This document shows positions 51,287 to 59,734 of a DNA stretch of 64,000 nucleotides, in pieces. The position numbers were made by a program, and so were the translations under genes. The notes beneath the pieces were generated by a model that was not told the DNA's origin, did not search any database, and saw only the letters and a list, made by a program, of their open reading frames with translations. Origin of the DNA: Actinacidiphila glaucinigra (lineage in GTDB: Bacteria; Actinomycetota; Actinomycetes; Streptomycetales; Streptomycetaceae). The stretch lies in assembly GCF_900188405.1 (NCBI RefSeq), contig NZ_FZOF01000004.1, forward strand, positions 62,001-126,000, in the 5' to 3' direction. Within the stretch, counting starts at the first letter, position 1, and the number at the start of each line of letters is the position of its first letter.

Positions 51287-51783
51287 CGGACGTGCGGATC
51301 ACGGTGAACGTCAACGGCGAGGACCACACCCGCGAGGTGGAGGCCCGCCATCTGCTGGTCCGGTTCCTCCGCGACGACCTGGAGCTGACCGGGACGCACT
51401 GGGGCTGCGACACCAGCAACTGCGGCACCTGCGTGGTGCTGATGGACGGCGAGCCGGTCAAGAGCTGCACGGTCCTGGCCGCCATGGCCGAGGGCCACGA
51501 GACCCGCACCGTCGAGGGGCTGGCGGACGGCGACCGGCTCGACCCGGTGCAGCAGGGCTTCATCGAGGAGCACGGGCTGCAGTGCGGCTTCTGCACCCCG
51601 GGGATGATGCTCAGCGGCCGGGCGCTGCTGGACCGCAACCCCGACCCGTCCGAGGACGAGGTCCGCGAGGCCATCTCGGGGCAGCTGTGCCGGTGCACGG
51701 GCTACCTCAACATCGTCAAGGCGATCCGGTGGGCCGCCGCCCACGAGTCCGCCGGCCGTGAGGAAGCGGGGAGCCAGGCATGA
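51283..51783 (+). CDS. coxS: aerobic CO dehydrogenase small (2Fe-2S) subunit
   Basis: A 166-residue protein with two [2Fe-2S] motifs: the ferredoxin-like CDTSNCGTC plus a later Cys (VKSC), and the C-terminal HGLQCGFCTPGMM with QLCRCTGY. This is the typical small subunit of the molybdenum hydroxylase family. Starts with ATG overlapping the coxM stop (ATGA) and overlaps coxL the same way. The tail is longer than usual by about ten residues. Confidence 0.95.
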   Translation: MTDVRITVNVNGEDHTREVEARHLLVRFLRDDLELTGTHWGCDTSNCGTCVVLMDGEPVKSCTVLAAMAEGHETRTVEGLADGDRLDPVQQGFIEEHGLQCGFCTPGMMLSGRALLDRNPDPSEDEVREAISGQLCRCTGYLNIVKAIRWAAAHESAGREEAGSQA

Positions 51784-54167
51784 CCACCGTCGAGGAACCC
51801 GCCGGCCCCGCCGGCCCCGCCGCGGAGGAGCGGCCGATCGGCTTCGGCCGGATGAAGCGCAAGGAGGACCCGCGCTTCGTCCGCGGCAAGGGCCGTTACG
51901 TGGACGACGTCAAGCTGCCGGGCATGCTCCACGGCGCGGTGCTGCGCAGCCCCTTCGCGCACGCCCGGATCGTGTCCATCGACACCTCCGCCGCCGAGGC
52001 GCACCCCAAGGTGAAGGCCGTCATCACCGGGGAGACGCTGGCCGGGCTGGGCCTGGCGTGGATGCCGACGCTGTCGATGGACACCCAGGCGGTGCTCGCC
52101 ACCGACAAGGTGCGCTTCCAGGGCCAGGAGGTGGCCTTCGTCGTCGCCGAGGACCACTACGCGGCCCGTGACGCGATCGAGCTGATCGACGTGGACTACG
52201 AGCCGCTCGACCCCGTCGTCGACGCCCGCCGCGCCCTCGACCCCGCCGCGCCGGTCATCCGCGACGACCTGGAGGGGCGTACCGACAACCACATCTTCGA
52301 CTGGGAGGCCGGCGACCGGGCCGCCACGGAGGAGGTGTTCTCCCGGGCCGACGTCGTCGTCGAGCAGACGATGCTCTACCCGCGCGTGCACCCCGCGCCG
52401 CTGGAGACCTGCGGCGCGGTGGCCTCCATGGACCCCGTCGACGGCAAGCTGACGCTCTGGACGACCACCCAGGCGCCGCACGCACACCGCACGCTCTACG
52501 CGATGGTGGCGGGGCTGCCCGAGCACAAGATCCGGGTCATCTCCCCGGACATCGGGGGCGGCTTCGGCAACAAGGTCGGCATCTACCCCGGTTACGTGTG
52601 CGCGGTCGTCGGCTCGATCGTCACGGGGAAGCCGGTCAAGTGGGTGGAGGACCGCTCGGAGAACCTGATGAGCACCTCCTTCGCCCGCGACTACCACATG
52701 AACGGGCAGATCGCGGCGACCCGCGACGGCCGCATCCTCGGTGTGCGCGTCAAGGTCCTCGCCGACCACGGCGCCTTCAACTCCACGGCGCAGCCGACGA
52801 AGTACCCGGCGGGCTTCTTCCACATCTTCACCGGCTCGTACGACATCGAGGCCGCGCACTGCGAGGTCACCGGTGTCTACACCAACAAGGCGCCGGGCGG
52901 CGTCGCCTACGCCTGCTCCTTCCGCGTCACCGAGGCCGTCTACCTGATCGAGCGCATGGTGGACTGCCTCGCGGCCGAACTCGGCGCCGACCCGGCGGAC
53001 CTGCGGATGCGCAACCTGCTGCAGCCCGAGCAGTTCCCGTACCAGAACAAGACGGGCTGGGAGTACGACTCCGGCGACTATCCGGCGTGCCTGCGCAAGG
53101 CCATGGACCTGGCCGGCTACGAGGAACTGCGCCGCGAGCAGGCGGAGAAGCGCGAGCGCGGTGAACTCATGGGCATCGGGCTGTCGTTCTTCACCGAGAC
53201 GGTCGGCGCGGGCCCGCGCAAGCACATGGACATCCTGGGGCTGGGCATGGCCGACGGCTGCGAGCTGCGCGTCCACCCGACCGGCAAGGCCGTGGTGCGG
53301 CTCAGCGTGCAGACCCAGGGGCAGGGCCACGAGACGACGTTCGCACAGATCGTCGCCGAGGAACTGGGCATCCCGCCCGAGGACATCGACGTCGTGCACG
53401 GCGACACCGACCAGACGCCCTTCGGGCTCGGCACGTACGGTTCCCGGTCGACGCCGGTGTCGGGGGCGGCGGCCGCGCTGGTGGCCCGCAAGGTGCGGGA
53501 CAAGGCGCGGATCATCGCGGGGGCGATGCTGGAGGTGTCCCCGGACGACCTGGAGTGGACCAAGGGCCGGTGGTCGGTCAAGGGCGACCCGGCGATGACC
53601 CGGACGATCCAGGAGATCGCGCTGGCCGCGCACGGCGCGCTGGAGCTGCCGGAGGGCGTGGAGGGCCATCTGGAGGCCACCACGGTATACAACCCGCCCA
53701 ATCTGACCTATCCGTTCGGGGCGTACATCTGCGTGGTCGACGTCGACCCGGGCACGGGCGCGGTGAAGGTGCGGCGCTTCATCGCGGTGGACGACTGCGG
53801 GACGCGCATCAACCCCATGATCATCGAGGGGCAGGTGCACGGCGGCCTCGCGGACGGGGTCGGCATGGCCCTGATGGAGTTCATCGGCTTCGACGAGGAC
53901 GGCAACTGCCTGTCCGGCTCCTTCATGGACTACCTGCTGCCGACCGCGCTGGAGGTGCCGGCCTGGGAGCTGGGGCACACTGTCACGCCGTCGCCGCACC
54001 ACCCGATCGGCGCCAAGGGCATCGGCGAGTCCGCGACCGTCGGCTCGCCCCCGGCGGTGGTCAACGCGGTGCTGGACGCGATCGGCGTGCGCCACGCCGA
54101 CATGCCGCTCACGCCCGGCCGGGTGTGGCAGGCGATGCGGCACGGCCAGGTCGAGGCGCCGCAATGA
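51780..54167 (+). CDS. coxL: aerobic CO dehydrogenase large (Mo) subunit, form I motif
   Basis: A 795-residue molybdopterin subunit that oxidises CO to CO2. The active-site loop is GGVAYACSFRVTEA, with Cys379 at the position that carries the Mo-S-Cu cluster. AYXCSFR is the form I (true CO dehydrogenase) signature, against AYXGAGR for form II. The residue before the Cys is Ala378, where the well-studied enzymes have an Arg (hydroxylated in the Hydrogenophaga enzyme). Other conserved sites: GGGFGNKVGIYPGYV and GAKGIGESATVGSPP with Glu750, the catalytic Glu. Start overlaps coxS by ATGA. Context with coxD, coxE and coxG supports function. Confidence 0.95.
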   Translation: MTTVEEPAGPAGPAAEERPIGFGRMKRKEDPRFVRGKGRYVDDVKLPGMLHGAVLRSPFAHARIVSIDTSAAEAHPKVKAVITGETLAGLGLAWMPTLSMDTQAVLATDKVRFQGQEVAFVVAEDHYAARDAIELIDVDYEPLDPVVDARRALDPAAPVIRDDLEGRTDNHIFDWEAGDRAATEEVFSRADVVVEQTMLYPRVHPAPLETCGAVASMDPVDGKLTLWTTTQAPHAHRTLYAMVAGLPEHKIRVISPDIGGGFGNKVGIYPGYVCAVVGSIVTGKPVKWVEDRSENLMSTSFARDYHMNGQIAATRDGRILGVRVKVLADHGAFNSTAQPTKYPAGFFHIFTGSYDIEAAHCEVTGVYTNKAPGGVAYACSFRVTEAVYLIERMVDCLAAELGADPADLRMRNLLQPEQFPYQNKTGWEYDSGDYPACLRKAMDLAGYEELRREQAEKRERGELMGIGLSFFTETVGAGPRKHMDILGLGMADGCELRVHPTGKAVVRLSVQTQGQGHETTFAQIVAEELGIPPEDIDVVHGDTDQTPFGLGTYGSRSTPVSGAAAALVARKVRDKARIIAGAMLEVSPDDLEWTKGRWSVKGDPAMTRTIQEIALAAHGALELPEGVEGHLEATTVYNPPNLTYPFGAYICVVDVDPGTGAVKVRRFIAVDDCGTRINPMIIEGQVHGGLADGVGMALMEFIGFDEDGNCLSGSFMDYLLPTALEVPAWELGHTVTPSPHHPIGAKGIGESATVGSPPAVVNAVLDAIGVRHADMPLTPGRVWQAMRHGQVEAPQ

Positions 54168-55099
54168 GCCAGGCCACGGTGCCGGACGCGCGGATCGCCG
54201 AACTCACCGCGCGCCATGTCCCGTTCGTCCGCGCGACCGTGGTGCGCGCTCGCCGGCCGGCGAGCGCGCGCCCCGGCGACACCGCGGTGGTGCTGGAGGA
54301 CGGGCGGATCGAGGGGTTCGTCGGCGGCGTCTGCGCGGAGGCCACGGTCCGCGCGCAGGCGCTGCGGACGCTGGCGAGCGGCGAGGCGCTGCTGCTGCGG
54401 ATCTCCCCGGAGGCTGCCGAGGAGGGCGCCGCCGGGGAGACGGAGGCGGTCGAGGGGGCGCTGAGCCTGCGCAACCCGTGCCTGTCGGGCGGGGAGCTGG
54501 AGATCTTCCTCGAGCCCCGGCGTCCCGTCCCGCGGGTCCTGGTGCTGGGCGAGACGCCCATCGCCCGGGCGCTGGCGGGCTTGGGCCCCGCCCTCGGCTA
54601 CGAGGTCGCCGGGCCGCCCGCCGGCGGGTCCGCCGAGGAGTCGCTGTCCGGGGTCCACGCGGTCGTCGTGGCCTCGCACGGACGGGACGAGGAGGCCGCG
54701 CTGACGGCGGCGGTGCGCGCGGGTGTGCCGTACGTCGGGCTGGTGGCCAGTCCGCGGCGCGGGGCCGCGGTGGTCGCCGGGCTGGACCTGACGGCGGAGC
54801 AGCGCGACGCGGTCCGGACGCCCGCGGGCCTGTGGATCGGCGCCCGCACGCCGGGCGAGATCGCGCTGTCCATCCTCGCGGAGGTGGTCGCCTCGGTGCG
54901 GGGCGACCGGATCGGCGTGGACGACCCGGCACCGGAGCCCGCCCCGCGCACCGCGCTGGACCCGGTCTGCGGGATGACGGTGGCCGCCGTAGCGGACACC
55001 CCGCACTCCGACGCCGGGGGCACGCGCCGCTGGTTCTGCTGCGAGGGCTGCCGTACGGCGTTCGAGGCCGACCCCGGCCGCTACGCGGAGGTGCGGTGA
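54164..55099 (+). CDS. XdhC-like protein with C-terminal YHS domain
   Basis: A 311-residue protein. Residues 1-110 are XdhC-CoxI-like (VVLEDGRIEGFVGGVCAEATV, then LRNPCLSGGELEIFLEP with Cys). Residues 115-240 are a degenerate Rossmann domain (RVLVLGETPIARALAGLG). Residues 265-311 form a YHS domain (DPVCGMTVAAV, RRWFCCEGCRTAFEADPGRY) whose three or four Cys bind metal, often copper. It overlaps coxL by ATGA and coxD by GTGA, so it belongs to the structural operon. A metal-binding YHS module on a maturation protein suggests delivery of Cu for the Mo-Cu centre, which is my inference. Confidence 0.9.
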   Translation: MSQATVPDARIAELTARHVPFVRATVVRARRPASARPGDTAVVLEDGRIEGFVGGVCAEATVRAQALRTLASGEALLLRISPEAAEEGAAGETEAVEGALSLRNPCLSGGELEIFLEPRRPVPRVLVLGETPIARALAGLGPALGYEVAGPPAGGSAEESLSGVHAVVVASHGRDEEAALTAAVRAGVPYVGLVASPRRGAAVVAGLDLTAEQRDAVRTPAGLWIGARTPGEIALSILAEVVASVRGDRIGVDDPAPEPAPRTALDPVCGMTVAAVADTPHSDAGGTRRWFCCEGCRTAFEADPGRYAEVR

Positions 55100-55998
55100 G
55101 CACGTTCACGCAGGAGCGCGTCCCGGACCCCGCCGGTCTGCGCCGGGCGCTCGACGAGCGCGGCTACCTCGCCGACCCCGGGCTGGTCACCGCGCTGTTC
55201 CTGGCGCTGCGGCTGCCGCAGCCGCTGCTGCTGGAGGGCGAGGCCGGGGTCGGCAAGACGGAGGCGGCGAAGGCGCTGGCCGACGTGCTGGGCGGCCCGC
55301 TGGTGCGGCTGCAGTGCTACGACGGCCTCGACGCGGCGGAGGCGCTGTACGAGTGGAACCACGCGCGTCAGCTGCTGGGCATCCGGCTCGCCGAGTCGCG
55401 CGGCGAACGTCTCGCCGAGGCGGACCTGTTCACGGAGGAGTACCTGCTGCGGCGCCCCGTGCTGACCGCGCTCACCCATCCCGGCCCGGAGCCCGCGGTG
55501 CTGCTGATCGACGAGATCGACCGGGCGGACGACGACTTCGAGGCGTTCCTGCTGGAGGTGCTGGCCGAGTCGGCGGTGACGATCCCGGAGGTCGGCACGA
55601 TCCGTGCCGTGGTGCCGCCGGTCGTGGTGCTCACCTCGAACCGGACCCGTGATCTGCACGACGCCCTGAAGCGGCGCTGCCTCTACCACTGGATCGACTA
55701 CCCGGACCCCGAGCGCCTGGTGCGCATCGTCCGCCGCCGGGTGCCCGGGACCTCGGCGGAACTCGCGGAGGCGATCTCGGCGGCGGTGCGGCGGCTGCGC
55801 ACCCTGGAGATCCAGAAGGCCCCGGGGATCGCCGAGAGCATCGACTGGCTCGCCGCGCTCGCCCTGCTCGGTGTACGGCGGCTGGACGCGGAGGCCGCCG
55901 GGGCGACCCTGGGCGCACTGCTGAAGTACCGGGAGGACCAGGAACTGGCGCGGGAACGCGGCCTGGAGTGGCTGGTGGGCAGCGGCCGTGACGCCTGA
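55096..55998 (+). CDS. coxD: MoxR-type AAA+ ATPase
   Basis: A 300-residue AAA+ ATPase: Walker A LLEGEAGVGKTEAAKAL, Walker B VLLIDEIDRADDDFEAFLLEVL, sensor 1 VVLTSNRTRDLHDALKRR, and the arginine-finger region RCLYHWIDYPDPERL. CoxD in Oligotropha is needed to assemble the sulfur-copper part of the CO dehydrogenase active site. Starts at GTG 55096 overlapping the previous stop by GTGA, and overlaps coxE by 11 bp, so the two are co-translated. Confidence 0.93.
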   Translation: MSTFTQERVPDPAGLRRALDERGYLADPGLVTALFLALRLPQPLLLEGEAGVGKTEAAKALADVLGGPLVRLQCYDGLDAAEALYEWNHARQLLGIRLAESRGERLAEADLFTEEYLLRRPVLTALTHPGPEPAVLLIDEIDRADDDFEAFLLEVLAESAVTIPEVGTIRAVVPPVVVLTSNRTRDLHDALKRRCLYHWIDYPDPERLVRIVRRRVPGTSAELAEAISAAVRRLRTLEIQKAPGIAESIDWLAALALLGVRRLDAEAAGATLGALLKYREDQELARERGLEWLVGSGRDA

Positions 55999-57295
55999 GC
56001 CGGCGCCCGGGCCGCCACCGGGGCCGCGGCTCCCGCTGTTCGACACGGCCGAGTTCGGCGGCCGGCTCGGCGAGGCGCTGCGCCGCTCCGGTCTGCCGGT
56101 CACCCCCGAGCGGACGGTGTGCTTCCTGCGGTCGCTGCGGTTGGCGCCCCCGGTGGACCGCGCGGCCCTGTACTGGACCGCGCGGCTGGCCTTCGTCACC
56201 GACCGGGAACTGATCGCGCCCTTCGAGCGGGTCTTCGAGGCCGTCTTCGGCGGTCTCGGGGGCGTTCCCGCGGAGCGCGGCGACCGTACCGCCGGACCGC
56301 CGGGCGCCGAGGAGGAGCAGGTGCGGGCCCCGGCCCCCGGAGCCCGCACGGCGCCGGGCCGGGCCCCCGCCGGTGCGGGTCCGGTACGGGCGCCCGCGCC
56401 CCGCGCCGGGGAGGATGCGGACGGCCCCGCGGGGACGTTGCCGACGCTGGGCAGCACCGCGGAGGTCGTCGCCCACAAGGACTTCTCCGCTCTGGAGGCG
56501 GCGGAACTGGCCGCCCTGGACCGGCTCATGGAGCTGATCGCGCTGCGCACCCCGCTGCGCAGGACCCGGCGCCGCGACGCCGACCCGCACGGCCCCCGCG
56601 TGGACCCGCGGCGCACGCTGCGCGCGATCCGCACGACGGGCCTGGAGCCCGTGCGCCTGGCCCGGTCGCGCCACCGGCTGCGGCGCCGCCCGCTGGTGCT
56701 GCTCTGCGACGTCTCCGGTTCGATGGAACCGTACGCCCGTGCCTACCTCAGGCTCTTCCCCCGCGCGGCGGCGGTGGGTGTGTCCGCGGAGGTCTTCGTC
56801 TTCGCCACGCGCCTGACCCGTCTCACCCCGGTGCTGCGCCATTCCGGGCGGTACGGGGTGGACGCGGCGCTGCGCCGGGTGGGGGCCGCCGCGTCGGACT
56901 GGTCGGGCGGCACCCGGATCGGTCACGCGCTGGCGGAGTTCAACGACCGCTTCGGGCGCCGGGGCATGGCGCGCGGGGCCGTCGTGGTGATCTTCTCCGA
57001 CGGGTGGGAGGGCGAGGACCCTGGGGCCGTGGGACGTGAGGCGGCACGGCTGCGGCGGCTGGCCCACCGCGTGGTGTGGGTCAACCCGCGCAAGGCGGCG
57101 CCGGGTTACCTTCCGCTCGCGGGCGGCATGGCGGCGGCGCTCCCCCATTGCGACGAGTTCGTCAGCGGCCACAGCTTCGCCGCGCTCACGGAAGTGGCCG
57201 AGGCGATCGGCAAAGGCTCGGGCGGAAGAGGAATCGGAAGAGGAATCGGAAGGCGAGGGGAAAAGGGAAGCGGAAGGGGGCGGGGGCGGGGCTGA
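55988..57295 (+). CDS. coxE: VWA-domain protein
   Basis: A 435-residue partner of the AAA ATPase. The N-terminal 200 residues include SLRLAPPVDRAALYWTARLAFV. The VWA domain at about 230-400 shows the MIDAS motif LLCDVSGSMEPYAR plus SGGTRIGHALAEFN and VVVIFSDGWEGEDP. CoxE with CoxD forms a MoxR-VWA chaperone pair for active-site assembly. GTG 55988 overlaps coxD by 11 bp. The final 25 or so residues are Gly/Arg-rich and encoded by a purine-rich repeat; they extend past the usual family end. Confidence 0.92.
   Translation: MTPEPAPGPPPGPRLPLFDTAEFGGRLGEALRRSGLPVTPERTVCFLRSLRLAPPVDRAALYWTARLAFVTDRELIAPFERVFEAVFGGLGGVPAERGDRTAGPPGAEEEQVRAPAPGARTAPGRAPAGAGPVRAPAPRAGEDADGPAGTLPTLGSTAEVVAHKDFSALEAAELAALDRLMELIALRTPLRRTRRRDADPHGPRVDPRRTLRAIRTTGLEPVRLARSRHRLRRRPLVLLCDVSGSMEPYARAYLRLFPRAAAVGVSAEVFVFATRLTRLTPVLRHSGRYGVDAALRRVGAAASDWSGGTRIGHALAEFNDRFGRRGMARGAVVVIFSDGWEGEDPGAVGREAARLRRLAHRVVWVNPRKAAPGYLPLAGGMAAALPHCDEFVSGHSFAALTEVAEAIGKGSGGRGIGRGIGRRGEKGSGRGRGRG
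57224..57247. repeat. 12-bp tandem repeat in the coxE tail
   Basis: GGAAGAGGAATC is repeated twice head to tail and followed by degenerate units, forming a purine-rich run up to about 57290 that encodes a Gly-Arg-Ile tail of CoxE. Confidence 0.8.
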
Positions 57296-57352
57296 CGGGA
57301 ATTGACGTCCCCGGCAGCCCGGCCCCTCTTCTCGCCTTCGTTTCCCGGGATT

Positions 57353-58255
57353 TCAGCCCCGGTATTCGCGGGAATCGCGGTACGGGTCGGCCTGATCGCC
57401 TCCGAATGCCTCGAAGCGCGAGGCGGGGGCGGGTACGTGATAGCTCGTCGGCGCCGCGTGCTGCGCGGCCTCGCGGGCGGGGCGGTTGTCGTACGGGAGG
57501 GAGGTGGATTCCTCCCGCGGTGCCGTTCCGTTCCCTTCGACGACGACGGGATTCACCAGGACGGCGAAGAGGACCAGCAGCACCTCGATGCCCAGGCCGA
57601 TGATGAGCGGCGCGACGAGGGTGAGTCCGGTGACGCCCTCCTCGCTCGCGAGCCCCGACACGCTGCGCACCGTGACGGCCGACATCCCCGTGTAGTGCAT
57701 CCCGCTGATGGCGATGGCCATCACCAGCGAGGCGCCCACCGTCGCGCGGGCCCCCGTCACGCGCAGGGTGAACCACAGCGCCGCGGTGGCGGCCACCACG
57801 GCGATGACCAGGGAGAGCACCACGAGCGAGGTCGTGTAGTCGAAGGTGCCCGGGAAACGCAGGGCGGCCATGCCCAGGTAGTGCATGGCGGCGACGCCGA
57901 TCCCCGCGCCGACACCGCCGACGAGCAGCCCGCCCCAGGTGCGCCGCAGACCCGCCACCAGCATGCCGGCGCCCGCGATGACGACCGCCACGAGCAGGCT
58001 GAGCACGGTCAGCGGCACGTCGTAGCGGAGCTGCACACGGTCGACCGAGAAGCCGAGCATGGCGATGAAGTGCATGCCCCAGATGCCCGACCCGAGGGTC
58101 AGCGCCCCGGCGGCCAGCCACGGCCACCCCTTGGCGAGGCCCCGCGCGTGGAAGCGGGCGGCGCAGGCGAGCCCGAGGCCCGAGCCCACCGCCGCCATCA
58201 CGTAGGCGAGCAGGGGATAGAAGGCGTGCGAATACAGATGCTGCTGGTGCCCCAC
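57353..58255 (-). CDS. MHYT-domain membrane sensor protein
   Basis: A 300-residue membrane protein with seven hydrophobic segments. The three MHYT copies each carry Met-His: GIWGMHFIAMLGFSV, GVAAMHYLGMAAL, and AISGMHYTGMSAV. This is the domain first described in CoxC and CoxH of Oligotropha cox operons and proposed to bind copper and sense O2, CO or NO. A hydrophilic 60-residue tail carries no output domain. It converges on coxE with 57 bp between stops, so it is placed with the CO locus, and a CO or redox sensing role is a reasonable inference. Confidence 0.88.
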   Translation of the reverse strand: MGHQQHLYSHAFYPLLAYVMAAVGSGLGLACAARFHARGLAKGWPWLAAGALTLGSGIWGMHFIAMLGFSVDRVQLRYDVPLTVLSLLVAVVIAGAGMLVAGLRRTWGGLLVGGVGAGIGVAAMHYLGMAALRFPGTFDYTTSLVVLSLVIAVVAATAALWFTLRVTGARATVGASLVMAIAISGMHYTGMSAVTVRSVSGLASEEGVTGLTLVAPLIIGLGIEVLLVLFAVLVNPVVVEGNGTAPREESTSLPYDNRPAREAAQHAAPTSYHVPAPASRFEAFGGDQADPYRDSREYRG

Positions 58256-58413
58256 GGATTAACTCCCCACCTGGCACAGACGGCGAGCACGATGAGCGCG
58301 GATCGGGCCGGCACCTTTGCCTGCTGTCCTCGCCGGCGCGCCGTGACGAATGCGGCACCGGACGACCCCGCAGTGATTGCCTGCCGGACCCCACCCGACG
58401 ACCGATGCTTGAA

Positions 58414-58426
58414 CCTTATACTAAGG
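58414..58426 (-). promoter_or_regulatory. CCTTA-TAC-TAAGG inverted repeat and -10 box
   Basis: A perfect 5-bp inverted repeat that includes TAGTAT on the minus strand, a plausible -10 box for the MHYT gene about 165 bp downstream. A small operator is possible. Confidence 0.4.
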
Positions 58427-58480
58427 ATTTCACGGCGCCGCACAACCACGAAAACGGAAACGTCGCGCTCCCGCGCGGAT

Positions 58481-58501
58481 AATTCCCGTCGACCGGGAAT
58501 T
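58481..58501 (-). terminator. hairpin behind the squalene-synthase-like gene
   Basis: AATTCCCG pairs perfectly with CGGGAATT around TCGAC, 58 bases beyond the stop codon of the minus-strand gene at 58559. No U tract on that strand. Confidence 0.5.
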
Positions 58502-58558
58502 CCCGCGAACTCCCCACTGGAATACGGACGTTGGTCCGCTTTACCGGGCGCGGACCGT

Positions 58559-59467
58559 TCAGGGCCGGGCGCGATGGCGGAAGGTGCCCGCGTACGCGCG
58601 GAGCAGGGTGAGCAGGGCGGGACCGAGCGGACGCGGGGCGGCCCGCCGGGCCAGCGTCGCGCCGGCGCGTTCCGCGCTGCGCAACCGGTGCCCCTGGAGC
58701 GTGATGAGGGCCCGGACCATGGGCCGGTTGGGCTCCGGTACGAGGTCCACCAGTCCCCGCGCGCCGGCGAGACCCGAACGGACCAGCCCCGCCTGGTCGC
58801 GGACGAGGGCGGCCACCGACGCCGGGTCGGGGTCCCGCTCCAGGGCCGCCCGGCTCAGGCCGTGGCGGGCGAGGGCGTCCTCGGTGACGCCCAGCCGCCC
58901 GTCCGCGAGGTCCTCGGCCATGTCCTCCAGGAAGTCCAGGCGCTGGGCGGCCTCGATGAAGGTGCGGCAGGCGGCGCGGTAGGCGTCGAAGCCGGCGGGC
59001 GGCGCGAGCAGTCCCGCGACGAGGAGGAAGGCGGGCAGCGAGTACGCGTCGACGTAGGCCTGGAAGTCGGCCTCGGTGGCGAAGCCGCGCCACTGCGCGT
59101 CGGCGGGGGCGGCGACCAGGTAGTCCGCGACGATCGCGCGCAGCACCGGCCGCCGGGTGACGGTGTGCGCGAGGGCACGCGTCAGAGGGTCCGCCGGGTC
59201 GCCGGCGAGGGCCTCCCGGACCTGGCCCTCCCACTCGGCGAAGGCGCGGCGGCCGTCCGGGCCGCGGTCCAGGAGGTTGTCGCCGTGGTGCATGAAGGCG
59301 GTGGCCGCGAGGGCGTCGGGGACGACCGGCGCCGGCAGCAGCAGCCGCACGGCGGCGTACGAGGCCCGGTCGAAACCCGCGACCAGGCGGCGCTGCGCGG
59401 TGTACGCCTCGCGGAGTGCGGGGTCGGTGATGCCGGCCCGGTCGAGCGTCTTGCGCCAACTGGTCAT
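58559..59467 (-). CDS. squalene/phytoene synthase family protein
   Basis: A 302-residue class I terpene synthase-like protein of the squalene/phytoene synthase family. The first Asp-rich site is FMHHGDNLLDRGPDG, shorter than the usual DxxxD pattern; the second is LDFLEDMAEDLADGRLGVTEDAL, which matches the family well. No carotenoid, hopanoid or cyclase gene lies beside it, so the product cannot be assigned. ATG 59467 has GGGGAGC upstream. A hairpin follows. It may act in trans with dispersed terpene genes. Confidence 0.8.
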   Translation of the reverse strand: MTSWRKTLDRAGITDPALREAYTAQRRLVAGFDRASYAAVRLLLPAPVVPDALAATAFMHHGDNLLDRGPDGRRAFAEWEGQVREALAGDPADPLTRALAHTVTRRPVLRAIVADYLVAAPADAQWRGFATEADFQAYVDAYSLPAFLLVAGLLAPPAGFDAYRAACRTFIEAAQRLDFLEDMAEDLADGRLGVTEDALARHGLSRAALERDPDPASVAALVRDQAGLVRSGLAGARGLVDLVPEPNRPMVRALITLQGHRLRSAERAGATLARRAAPRPLGPALLTLLRAYAGTFRHRARP

Positions 59468-59591
59468 CGTTCCGCAGCTCCCCTCGGTCCGCCGGCCGGA
59501 CGTCACCGATGATCACCCAAACGCAGAAAAACCCGCAAACTCACTGGCGTGATCCCACCGGACCATCGCTGACCTGGGCCACCGCCCTTCC

Positions 59592-59613
59592 GGAAACGGG
59601 CAGAAACGGGCGG
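59592..59613 (+). promoter_or_regulatory. AAACGGGC direct repeats, first pair
   Basis: Two copies of GAAACGGGC in tandem with an 11-base period. A related pair lies at 59667-59686. DeoR-family regulators often bind direct repeats, and the DeoR gene starts 120 bp downstream, so this may be its own operator. Confidence 0.45.
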
Positions 59614-59656
59614 ACTCTTCCCTTGTACGGGCTGACCGCCCCGCTGTCCCCGGCGG

Positions 59657-59686
59657 TATAAATCTCGGACGGGCGGAAACGGGCGG
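59657..59686 (+). promoter_or_regulatory. -10 box TATAAA and second AAACGGGC repeat pair
   Basis: TATAAA at 59657-59662 is an unusually good -10 box for this genome. It is followed at 59667-59686 by ACGGGCGGAAACGGGC, a second tandem repeat pair that would overlap the start of transcription. The DeoR gene starts at 59735. Confidence 0.5.
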
Positions 59687-59734
59687 CCGATGCCCGAACG
59701 GCCATGACGGGACCGGGACGAGGGAGGTGCGGCC

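Larger units (their letters stand above)
58256..58558. other. 303-bp intergenic region upstream of the MHYT gene
   Basis: Holds the likely MHYT promoter with an inverted repeat (58414-58426) and a hairpin at 58481-58501 behind the squalene-synthase-like gene. No gene. Confidence 0.5.
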
